Shown piece by piece: positions 36,901-48,900 of a stretch of DNA of 64,000 nucleotides. Numbering within the stretch: position 1 is the stretch's first letter; each line of letters starts with the position of its first letter. The stretch is taken from the NCBI GenBank assembly GCA_021613335.1, contig JAJTWR010000113.1, positions 1,139,501 to 1,203,500 on the forward strand, given 5' to 3'. Below the pieces are notes generated by a model. It searched no databases. It saw only the letters and a list, made by a program, of their open reading frames with translations, and was not told the origin of the DNA. Source of the DNA: Whitmania pigra. Its lineage: Eukaryota > Annelida > Clitellata > Hirudinida > Haemopidae. A program made the translations under genes and the position numbers.

Positions 36901-39900
36901 AGGCCTCAAGAACATTAATTCTCGGAGAGATCTCAAGGTTTGGAATCTCTAAATTATGAATTTCTGATGAATCTAATGAATGAAAAATGTGTTTTTATTT
37001 TCCAATTCTACATATGAGGCTATTTTGTTTTAAAAATTACGTCACTATAAAGTTCTTGCTTCCTACTACGTCGTAACGAGCAGAATCAAACCGAAGTAAC
37101 ACAACAAGATTCTGATACTTGGAAAGATATTCTACTCAAAATAAAAAAGCATCAATGTAAATGCAAAAGAAAACAGCGGCAAACAATAACTAAATAGCTA
37201 ATAACAGTCGCTCGCTCCCACTGTTGCACAAAACTCAAAACTCGCGACGCCTCACACTCTATGAGCTTGGCCAGGCTAAAAGCTACACCGTCTATATTTT
37301 ATTAACGTCTGTTGCATAGCTAGATGATTAGGACGATGCTCCGCCAGCTATATTGACGGTGGGTAATTAAATTAACGTCCAACACAACTAGATGATTCGG
37401 ACGGAGCAGGACTACCCGCTTAATTTCAAAGCCTTTCCCGGTTGCATTGCAATACCGAGTCAACGAATTTTTGAATTGGTCCTTCAAGTCTGCGAAATCC
37501 AGGAGCCTTGCTCTAACACGTGGGAAATCTCGCAGTGACGTCTTCTTCACTGTGACAGGTCAGCGAATCCCGACGGTGGAGGAAGAGCCAGTAAAAAGCT
37601 TGGGGAGAGTGTTCGATGAAACCCTTAAGAACAAAAACCAGAAGGCTGCAATATGGAGAATGGTGAAGGTGATTAACAACTCCACGGATACCAAAATCCG
37701 CGAAGTGCCTATCAGAGAAAGTCAAAAGAAGTTCCTTTGAGGAAATACGAGGCCCCATTCAAGTCGACCGTAATGGGGTCGACTGGAATCATTTCAGCAG
37801 GTGGTCACAAGCCAACGCCTTCCAGAAATCGGCGCTGGTCATCCAAGAGAGGAGAAAGGAGATAGATAGTAACAGGTCCACAAAAGCAGTGCAGCAAGGT
37901 CAACAAGGACAGTGGACAACTTGGAATAAAGCCTTGCAGAGGACGTCGACATGACGATGAAAAAAAATGTCGGGAGCAGCCGAAAATGCCTTTCATTGTT
38001 TGTGGTCAAAAGGAGACAGCCAATAGCATGGCTTCAAACTGCAGCCAATGGCATGGCTTCGAACTGCAGCCAATGGCATGGCTTCGAACTGCAGCCAATG
38101 GCATGGCTTCGAACTGCAGCCAATGGCATGGCTTCGAACTGCAGCCAATGGCATGGCTTCGAACTGCAGCCAATGGCATGGCTTCGAACTGCAGCCAATG
38201 GCATGGCTTCGAACTGCAGCCAATGGCATGGCTTCGAACTGCAGCCAATGGCATGGCTTCGAACTGCAGCCAATGGCATGGCTTCGAACTGCAGCCAATG
38301 GCATGGCTTCGAACTGCAGCCAATGGCATGGCTTCGAACTGCAGCCAATGGCATGGCTTCGAACTGCAGCCAATGGCATGGCTTCGAACTGCAGCCAATG
38401 GCATGGCTTCGAACTGCAGCCAATGGCATGGCTTCGAACTGCAGCCAATGGCATGGCTTCGAACTGCAGCCAATGGCATGGCTTCGAACTGCAGCCAATG
38501 GCATGGCTTCGAACTGCAGCCAATGGCATGGCTTCGAACTGCAGCCAATGGCATGGCTTCGAACTGCAGCCAATGGCATGGCTCCAATCCACAGCCAATG
38601 GCATGGCTCCAATCCACAGCCAATGGCATGGCTCCAATCCACAGCCAATGGCATGGCTCCAATCCACAGCCAATGGCATGGCTCCAATCCACAGCCAATA
38701 GCAGAATGCGAGGTCCCTCTCCCAAGTCGGCGCCTCGATAGAGGCCAAAGCGTGTTTCCTGTCAAGTCGGTGCCCGCGGAGGCCTACGTAAAACAGACAA
38801 CGGGAGGCCCGATTCATTAATTAATTATGGTAAAATTGTAAGCCGCATCTGTTTTTACAGATTCACATCATTTACCGTAAAATTACGATCAATTCGTAAA
38901 AAAAAAAATCAGTGGTCTATTCATTGACATCGATCAATCTAACTAGATTTGGCGTTCTCAGCAATTCTACTCTGCTTCATGCGACAATTCCATTTTTAGG
39001 AATTTCTGAATTTACTTAAATTTTACGTTTTTTTTTTAAATTTTCTAATTATTATCATCATCGCTATCTGTCAGTGCTAGTTTCTCAGCCAAAACTAGGC
39101 AGTTGCATCAATTAATTTCGATTATCTTATACAAATCTTACTAGCCGAAATAAAATTTAAAAATCATTTATCGGTGGATCTGTAAAAACAGATGCGGCTT
39201 ACTATAAGCCTTTTACAATTTTACCATAATTAATTAATGCATTTTATTAATCTAATACTTTTCATTCTTTCTAACTTACTAACACTAACTAAAGTCCAAA
39301 TCATCTCAGTTATGCAACGGACTATAATCAAATAAATAAATAAATAAATAAGCCGATTCTCAGTAATGTTTTATTAACGTCCGTTGCATAGCTAGATGAT
39401 TAGGACGGTGCTCCCGCAGCGGGGTTTGAATCCGAGTTGGAAAGTGTGCTCTAAAGCAACACTTGTTTCTCTTGAAAAGTCACCCCGATGGGAAGTGTGC
39501 AACGTGCCCTCAGGAAGACTAAAATGTGCAGCATTTCCTCATGGAATGTCCGGTCCTGAGGAGAGAAATTCGAATGTACACGAGTCTATCCGACATGACT
39601 TCCATGCTTAGCAATCCAGCAAGTGCGGACATCATTTACCGGTGGATTTGTAAAAACGGATGCGGTTTACTCTAAGCCCTTTACAATTATACTATAATTA
39701 ATTAACGCGATTTCATTATTCTAATACATTTCATTACTTACTCCTATTTATTAATACTAACTAAAGTCCAAATCATCTCAATTATGCAACAGACCAAGAA
39801 AAATCAAATAAATAAATAAATAAATAAAGCATATTCTCAAACGCCGTTCTAATCATCTAGTTATGAAATCTCATTTCGTCGGTAGTTGCGAACGAAGAGC

Positions 39901-42900
39901 GAAAAGCGATAGGAAAGAAACACAAGAATTGTTAGTTGTTTGGTGGCGGATAGGAACGACCCGGCTGATCACCGGGTGCGGCCCAACCTCAGAGAGCGTC
40001 AGGAGATCAGGGCCGAAACGCTCCTCTGAGGATTCCTTGCTGGAGCTTCACAGTTGAAGTGTAGTTTTTCAAATTATACATGCAACAAAGGCATGTAAAA
40101 GGTGTTAATGCGCATCCAATCATTGAATGGTTCCAGGCAGACGACAAAAACGCGGTATTACGTTCATCACACCTCCGCGACTTGAAATAAAACTTAGTAA
40201 TTAAATAAATTAAATAACATAATTAAATATAGTCAGAGCACTGACAATCAGTCAAAGGTTTGCCTTTATTGTCCACACTGTAAACGACCAGCACTCCAGA
40301 AAATGTTGATATGGTAAATGTTTCAGTTCAACAGTATCCGTAACTCTCAGCAAGGAAACACGCTGCCGCTCTTGACCTTTCCATTCGAAGTTTCAGAAGA
40401 ATTCTTCACAAGGATCTTCAAATGCATTCATACAAAATGATGTTGGTACCGGAACTCATCAAAAAGAGACCATGAAAATCACAGAATATTGTGTGTGGAA
40501 ATTCAACAACATGTTCCCCGTGCCGCTATTGTGTTTCCGTGATTTTCACTTGTATGGAAGCATGAATAAGCAAAATTTTCAATATTTGTCCCAAAACAAC
40601 CCTTGCGAGTTGCACGAATGACCCATCCATAGACATGTGTGGAATAGCAGAATTTGTCATTTTGGGTTCGTTCTTTTTAAAGAAGACAATGTTAGAGTGA
40701 CTGTTAATTCTGAACGTTGCTGGATACTTTTTCAAGGCCCAGATTGGTTGAACTGACAAAAATAATGTTTGGTTTCAACAAGACAACACTTTTAAAAGTT
40801 CAGTGTTTTTTTTGGGAAGATGTTCCCTGGTCATTTGATCCCATTGCAGGTGATATTGGTTGGCCTACCTGATCACCTGACTTGAACCCATGCAATTTTT
40901 TTCTGAGGGATTGGCTGGAATCCTAATAATATTTTAGATGACAAATCTTCCACTTAATGAAATTTCACCTTGCCATTTAAACTGAAAACGGTCGTAAAAG
41001 CATTCAAACCACTAATTTCGAATTAAATTTGGAATCGGTTTATCGTTAATATATTCAACTCATAAAAATTAATTTTTTCTAAGTTACATTGATGGGGCTG
41101 TTTTGACAGGACTATTTTGTCACTGGGCTATTTTGACTGTGACACCACAGTAGACTTATTAATTGCATTGAAGGAACAAGATTTTTTAACAGTTGAAGAT
41201 TAATTCTAGAACGAGGTAAGGAACTGTTAAGGTCCAAACGGTGCTTTAAATATCAGATGAAATTGTGATCAAAAGGTGTTAATATGCTTATTATTTTAGC
41301 CATCTACTGGGTTTTTTTGATATGCTCTTGTGGCGATAATATGAAAATCAATTGACTCACTGAGGCTACAGAAGCAGCATCATTCAGGATCTAGCAAAAC
41401 GAGGAGCCAGAAATCTTCAGAGGCCATTTTAGGAAAGCTGGAGAATACCTTCAGCTTTTGGTATGGATGATCCACCAAAATGAAGAAGCAAATTCCTGTA
41501 TTGCCAGGAAAATTTGACAGACAAAACTGAGGTCACGCAAAAGCCTGTGGCCGAATCCTGGAAATGTCTATCTGCGACTGACACTAAAAAGAAAACATAA
41601 GCCCCTCTTTGCATATATTAAGTACATGGCATGAAGAAGCCACTGAGAGTTTTAATGGCTGCTGTAGGAGTTCAATGCAAGAAGGCCAAACAGTCTCGCA
41701 TAGTCGAAGTTTGTTAGTAGGTAAGAAGCCAATGTGAAGAAACCAAGTTTTTAGGGTTGCTCCAGTCAGGCAGTAGCCTTCTGCCAGTAGCCAAGCAAAG
41801 TAACAGTCAGCCTAAGAAGGCTAATAAGAGCCCCATAGAGCTGATAAACATTGAGTTTTACGAAAACTAAACAGAATAAAACTCTTTTTCATTACTTCTG
41901 AGCACATTAATCATTGATTTATGATACAGTAAATCCATTATTTTTTAAAAAGTCGTAACCATAATATTAATATTATAATTGGCTTTAATTGATGTTACTT
42001 TGGCATTAAATCGTTATTATTCAGGAAGTCACATACTTTGATCCTACCTCTTCCTTTGATTCCTCTCCATTTGATCACATGACACCAATAAGTCAGGGCT
42101 CCAATGCTTGGTATCACAAAGGAAAGTACATTGAGGAAATAACTTCTACTAGTAATATAGATTTTATAATTGTTTCATGTATAACAATAACTTTAATAAG
42201 TTCAATTATGTTTAAATTCATGAATAGTGCTAATTTGTAAGTTTCACCCAAGCTCTGAAAACCCTAGCTAAGTCTTTTAGATGTCTTTGGTGCACTTCCA
42301 TTAGGAATTAAATTATGTCTTGTTAGACTTTTTTAACTAATTTAACTTAGGATATGCTCTAATTTATTTTGTCAATAACATTTTCTTCCTTTCTTTATTC
42401 AAAAATTAGATGCTATAAACCACATGCTAGCTGTCCTGAAGGATGTTGAGGACCAGGCTCAGATGAGCAATGAGGAGGCCTCATTCCTCAGAACTATCTT
42501 CAATTCAAACAAGCTGCAGGCCCTTCTAAGGGTTTGTGCTTACCCAGTTGAATGGCTTAGATTTAATTTTATGATATAATTTAATATTTATAACTAGTTT
42601 AATGAAAACTTTGAATATCCTTACCTAGATTTTCTCGTTACCAAAACTTTCCAACTTCCCTCAAGGAACCTCTTTTATTAGTCACTACTAACAGTTGCCA
42701 ATTGACTAACATTGTTTTTTTTGTTCAGTTATATGACAAGATTGGAAGTCACACTCTTGATTGCTGCAATAAACCTGAACCTGAAAATGCTTCCAAGTTG
42801 CTGATCGAAGTAAGCAAAGATTTTAATGGTGATTTTAATCAAGTAACTAACTAACCATGATTCTAATTGTCTTTCAAGTCTTTTTCCTTACGTTATATGC

Positions 42901-45900
42901 CTTTTTAAATAGCAGACATCATGCAGGTTATAAACAGTCAGATATGCACTAAGCATACATAATCTACATGAATTTGACATCCAATGATTTAACAAATTTT
43001 GCATTTAAGTGTTAAAGTGTGCAACTTAACTAAGGGATTTTCATAGCATTCATGCAGCAAATGGCTATTACACACCCCATTAATCAGGGACTCAGATCTA
43101 ATTAGGGCAAACATTTTCTATGGAGGGCCACATTGAAAACTTTGTTTTTATCTGGGGCCTCACATATATTTCGTCTACTTCAATTACAATTTACACCTTA
43201 TGAAAAGGTTAACTAATGATAATAACCGTGTATTTGTCATTTTATTTAATTCGCATTGTATTACAAATTCACATTACACTTAAATTATGACTGAAACAGT
43301 TTCGATTTTGGTAATAACATTTTATTATTCATAACTATTTCAACAAAGGTTTATCGTTACCTATCATAATAATTATGAAAAAGGATGAACTTCCATGTAA
43401 TCGGAGCACAGAGTACAAGTATAATTAATGAGAAGTATGAAAGTATGGTAACATGGAATGTGGAACATGTCTCCATACAGACTAGCTTTGTCTTTCACTT
43501 CATTTATGATAAGCTGCCCTCACGTGGCAACCAGAGATGGAGACCCACCTAGGACACCAAATGCATGCTTTGTGGAGAGAAGCAGCCTCTCAGACATATA
43601 GTGTTCGACTGCAATTACGCACTTACCCATTGCCGCTTCACATGGCACCACAATCAGGTCCTGCTCGAAGCAATCAAGGCGATAAAGGCTGCCTGTTTCA
43701 GCGTCAATGTTCAGGAATCTGTTTCTCAGAGAAAGGCTTACTTCCTGTGTGAGGGGCGCCTCCTAATTTGCAAGAGCCAAAAAAACATCCTTGAAAACGC
43801 CAATGATTGGAAAATTGCGGACGACATTAAGGGGTTGAGGCACTATTCCCAGGTGATGGCTGAGATTGACAAGAGGCCGGACGTGGTTCTGTCATCAACA
43901 AAGGCAGATGGGTTTATATTGGCAGATCTGATGAAGTCAAGGGAAGACATATTGAACAAAGCAAGATCTTGAAAAAAAATATATACATTGAGTTGATAAT
44001 GGTTCTCCAGCAGAAAATATATAAGGTTTTGTCGGCCAATCCGATAACACCTTCCGAGAATTAGGTCTCACCAGCAAAGTCAGATTGAAGGCCCTGGCAG
44101 ATATGTCTAGAGCTGCAGAGGCATTTTTGCAATGGATTTTGTCCAAGAGAGATTGCAAGTGAGTCCACTAGGCATTTCCTCCTGGGTTGTCCTAGCCAGG
44201 AGTCCCTCAAATGGAGCATCAGGTCGAAGCTCGCGTGCAAACATGACGTGTAAGGACTGTTACTTTCACTGCTGTTCACGGGAACGCAACCGTCTGAGCC
44301 AACTTCCATAAGCCTGATGTTTTGTCGGTAATTTTAGGCGAGACACTGATTCAGAGGCCTTTTGAAAGCAAAGTATATACTGCTGGTGGAGTTGCTTTTA
44401 AATCGACCAGTCATTGGTACACTCAATCAGGTTTGTACATGTTGACCTCATATTCAGAAAACCATGTTGAGCAGAAGATATAACATAAAGGGAGGTTGTT
44501 TGCCTGAAAGTACTTTAGGATGATTTTATTGATCACCTGTTCCACTGCACAATAATAAGATATGAGTGATTACCTGGATCAGATGCGGAACCTTTTTTGT
44601 GGATGGGAGCTCCACTCAAGGGATCTCATGCGCATTGAAAGAGAAATTGAAAATTCAGCAGAGTGGCAAGGAATGTCCAGCAGCAAAAATTCTAATGATG
44701 CTATTGGTAATACCATCAGGTCCAGATGAGGAAGAGGGTTTGAGATTTCAAAGTGTCTGATAAATGGGATCAGGACTGAAAATTATATTTTCAAATTTAT
44801 TATTGGTGTGAAGATCATGGTACATCATCGGCTATGGACAAACTACTGAAATAATTGTTGAAAATATTAGCCATCTCAGTTGGGTCAAAGGTGAATGGAA
44901 CATTCTGTCTTTTTATCTCCTGCATTGGGTTATGTGTCGGTAGCTTTCTGTTGACAAATCAATAGAAGTGACCAGTATTTCTAGCTGTAACTTATTGTTC
45001 CGTTGATTAAATTGATATTGCTTGCTTTCATTTTATTTTTTATGTGATTGCCTTTTGAGTACTGTTCTGGTTAGTTATAAGGAGATCTGTCATATCTTTT
45101 GAATATTTACTTTCAAGATAAATTGAAGGAAGAGTTTTTTAATGTAATAGTCATTTCAAACAAGTCCTGAGGGTGAAAAGTTGCTTTTTTTAAAGAATGC
45201 ATGCAGTAGATATTGCAATTTCCAGGTTACTAGATATTCCTTGAGAGCACCATTGATATCTAACTAATTATTTCTTAGATTGTTGAGAATATCAAGTCAA
45301 GAATGATGTCAGAAGAAGAAAAAGAGCTGCACTCCATACTAATAAAACCATATTTTGTGGTGAGATGCCATCTGCTTCATGAACTTTGTCTAACCATAAC
45401 TATGATTATGTTGTTGGACAGGGTTTCTTGATGGCTTATGACAATACCCTAAGGGAAGGTTATGGAGATGGCACATCTAGCATTGTTTCTAGTATGCCAA
45501 GGACTACAAGCATCAATGGGGAGGTGACTGACCATCACAACATTAGCAACAACGTTGGCAACGATGCCTCTTCCAAGTCCAATCCAAACTCTTCTCAACA
45601 GAAAGTCAGAATGGTTCAGTTTCAAAGGAATACTGCTGAACCACTGGTGTGTTTTTAAAAAGGCTGTATTAGTTGCTTTTATTTTTTAATTACTTCATTC
45701 ATGTTTAAATTCTTTTTCATTATGAAAAATGAGATTGGACTTCAATGTTTATAATATTAAAACCAAATAAGACAATTTTTATGGCGATGTAAGCCCGAAT
45801 CACAGGACCTCAAGGTAATAGTATAAATGTAATGTTTGTTTTATTAACGTCCGTTGCATATCTAGATGATTAGGACGGTGCTCCCGCAGCGGGGTTTGAA

Positions 45901-48900
45901 CCCCGTGCTGCCATCGTGAGAGGCGCAGCCTTAACCGTTAGGCCATGCGGGCGCACTAATAGTATAAATGCGTCTTGAGAGACTTTATAAAGCTTTCAAT
46001 GGTTGCCGCGGATGTGACCTGAGGTGGAAGTTGGTTTCAGGTCCTTGGGCCAGCAACAGTAAACGACCTGTCCCCAGCACCTTTGAGTCGCCTGGCCGGA
46101 ACAAAAAGGAGCAACGAAGAAGATGATCTAAGTCATTTCCGACTAGGCAAGTCACTTTCGATGCAAGATGCGAGGGAGCCATCTCCTTGAGGCACTTGAA
46201 AACTAGATGTACCACTTTGAAATCAATCCTGCGTTTGATCCCTAGCTATTGGAGTTCACTGAGGATGGGGGTGATGTGGTCATTTGTGCTCTCATCAAAA
46301 GCTTGCAGCTCCACTGACGACGGCTTGCAACTTATTAGAGTTTTGGGTAGATCTGTCGCAGCATCATGAAGCACACGCACGTTATATGGTCGACATAAGT
46401 GTTTATGGTCAAGTCGGAGTCCAGGAAAACACTGAAGTCTCTAACTGAAGAAGATGTCGAAATCCAATTATTTCCCAGTCGTACAGGCGCAGATGGGCAC
46501 TGGTGATTACGATGGCGGGTTGTGAACCAAATGATTTCCGATTTGTCTGAATTGAGTTGTACGCGACTCAATTTCATTAATTGGTAGACTTTGCCAAAGC
46601 ACGCCGAGACAAGTGTAGAAAGCCCTGCAACGTTGTTGACATCACAGTGACCATAAACCTGCGTGTCGTCGGCATAGAGGTGTGATCGCAGCCATGGCTA
46701 GCATGGATGATTCTTGACAAGTCAGCAGTATATATATTGAGAAGAGGGATGGACCAAGAAGCGATCCTTGATAAACACCACAGATTGACAAAACCCTCTA
46801 TGAAGTTGTGTCACTAATCTTATTCTGGCATTCTCGACCGGAATGATATTGGACCGGAACCGGTTAAGTGCTGGTCTCTCGAAGCCAAAGGAAAATTGCA
46901 ATATCCAGCAAAGTATGTCGTGGTCCACGGTGTCAAATTCTGCCGCTAAATCAAGCAGGATGAGAAGTGTGAGTTTTTCTTGTTCAGCTGCCTCGAGAAG
47001 GAGAACGATTATTGATTCCTTAGTATCCTCTGGTTTATATAAAAAGCAGTATTGCCTACAAGCCAGGATATTAAGGAATAAAATTATTTAAACTGTTATC
47101 CATTGTTCTAATAGTGATATGCTGTTATCATTATTATAAAAAAAAGTTTTGTCCAGAAAAAGTGTGAAAAGATTGAAAGGATTTATTGAGCTAAATAAAT
47201 TGTTGAACCATTGATATGCTTTATCTTAAAATTCTAGTACTTTGTTAAGTATTATTTTTTACTGAGGTTTAATAATAGTGCTTATTAATTCAATGATGTT
47301 ACAAGTGTTAACAGATAAAAGTTTAAAATGCATTTCATTGTGCAGGGTATCACATTGAAGATTGATGATTTTGGTCATTGCATTGTAGCCAGAATCATGC
47401 ATGGAGGAATGGTTCATAAGCAAGGTAGTAATATATATTGATAGCAGTGAGATCGTCAATTAAATAATGTCAATACTTAATAACATGTGGTATATATATC
47501 ATATATATATTTTTCTTTTAAAAATTGATATATAAATGTATATTTAAAGCCTTCAGATTAGATGTAATTAATTTATTAAATGAACTTTAAAAGTGGCTCA
47601 GGCTTTAGTATACATAGTGAGCATACAGTGATTGCAGAGATTTTATTGCTATTCTTTGTGAAGGCTCTTGTGGTAGTACTTGCTGTGTTGTTACTTTTTC
47701 CTGCTAAACCTCAACCTCCTGAGGTAATACTTAAGTAAACTTAGACAATATTTTGTGTTTTTTTTTAATTTAAAAATAAATTTATAACATATTTTATACA
47801 CAGGGACACTTCATGTTGGTGATGATATAAGAGAAATCAACAACTTCCCAATAACTGGACAGTCTGCATCATATCTTCAAAACATGCTGGTATCATCATT
47901 ATTATTTGGTAGTGGAATTATAAGATGCCAGTAATTTAGCAATTATGTTGAAAATTGAACATTACTTGCAGTTATGGGTAGTATTTCATATTAAATGAAA
48001 TGAAATAACAAAATCAAATCAATTTTATTATTATAGTTATTTCCGAGTTCGGTTTGAAATCATTTTTTTATGATTTAATATCCATAGAGTGATATTCACT
48101 TTCTTTAATTTTGATTTTCTCCTATCCAAAAATTATAAAATCATTTTAAAATATAAAATCTGGTGCATGAAAGTTGTAAAGTTAGTGATATGAGGATGTT
48201 GTTATATGTTGTCTCTGCCTTATCATGAATTTTATAAAGCTACTAGTGAGAAAGGGCGCAAAGTTGTTGCTAAGCATGTTAACTGTGTTAATAAGCTGAT
48301 ATATCAGGATCAAGACTTGCAACCACTTTTTTCATTCTTAGATTTAAGTTTGTTTGATCCTTTGTAATCATAACGTAAGCTTAAATATAAGAATGAAAAA
48401 TAATTATTAATAACATTTAATATAATAATAATTATTAATAGCAAATATCAATTATTTAAATATTTTTTTCATAAGGATCAGCAAACTTAAATCTAAGAAT
48501 TAAAAATCTACTTATAATAAAACTTATAATAACATAGCTACAGTAACAGTTGGAGATTAATCTACAATTTGAAGATAAATAGCTACAGTAACAGTTGGAG
48601 GTTAATCTACAATTTGAAGATAAATTTCTCAAAATATGATTAACAACGTAGTTTGCATGAATACTGTACTAGCTGAACCTGATGGACTGTGTCAAAGTTT
48701 AGAACTAGACCTTAACAATAAAGACTAAGGATATTACAAAGATCAGTCTGATATGCAGAAAGTCAGTACTGTTAACAAGGCCAACATTATTTATATAAGC
48801 ATGACGGTTTACTCATCTGACACTGACACTTTTTTCTTGTCTTGAATCAATTAGTCTAGTTAAAAGGTGCTTATATAAATACCACACTGCTGTCATCAGC

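Larger units (their letters stand above)
36938..42024 (+). other. CASK intron 8
   Basis: About 5.1 kb of repeats: LINE pieces, the 25-bp minisatellite, SINE tails, the mariner. An exon for the human calmodulin-binding segment would be expected here and was not found. 41360-41880 holds no recognised feature. Confidence 0.55.
42810..45278 (+). other. CASK intron 11
   Basis: About 2.5 kb with two LINE remnants listed separately. 43090-43160 resembles a decayed hAT end (AGGGCAAACATTTTC). Confidence 0.5.

Noticed and set aside
38031..38700. CRISPR array
   Set aside because: Units are contiguous with no spacers, and the sequence is animal nuclear DNA.
37951..38820. Open frames of 217-289 residues on both strands over the minisatellite
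   Set aside because: A 25-base unit without stops gives open frames in several phases at once. The repeated [14 protein letters not shown] peptides have no independent coding support.
45830..45956. Functional tRNA-Glu gene
   Set aside because: The tRNA-like head is followed by the SINE tail, and a 14-bp target duplication flanks the whole unit, so it is a retroposed SINE.
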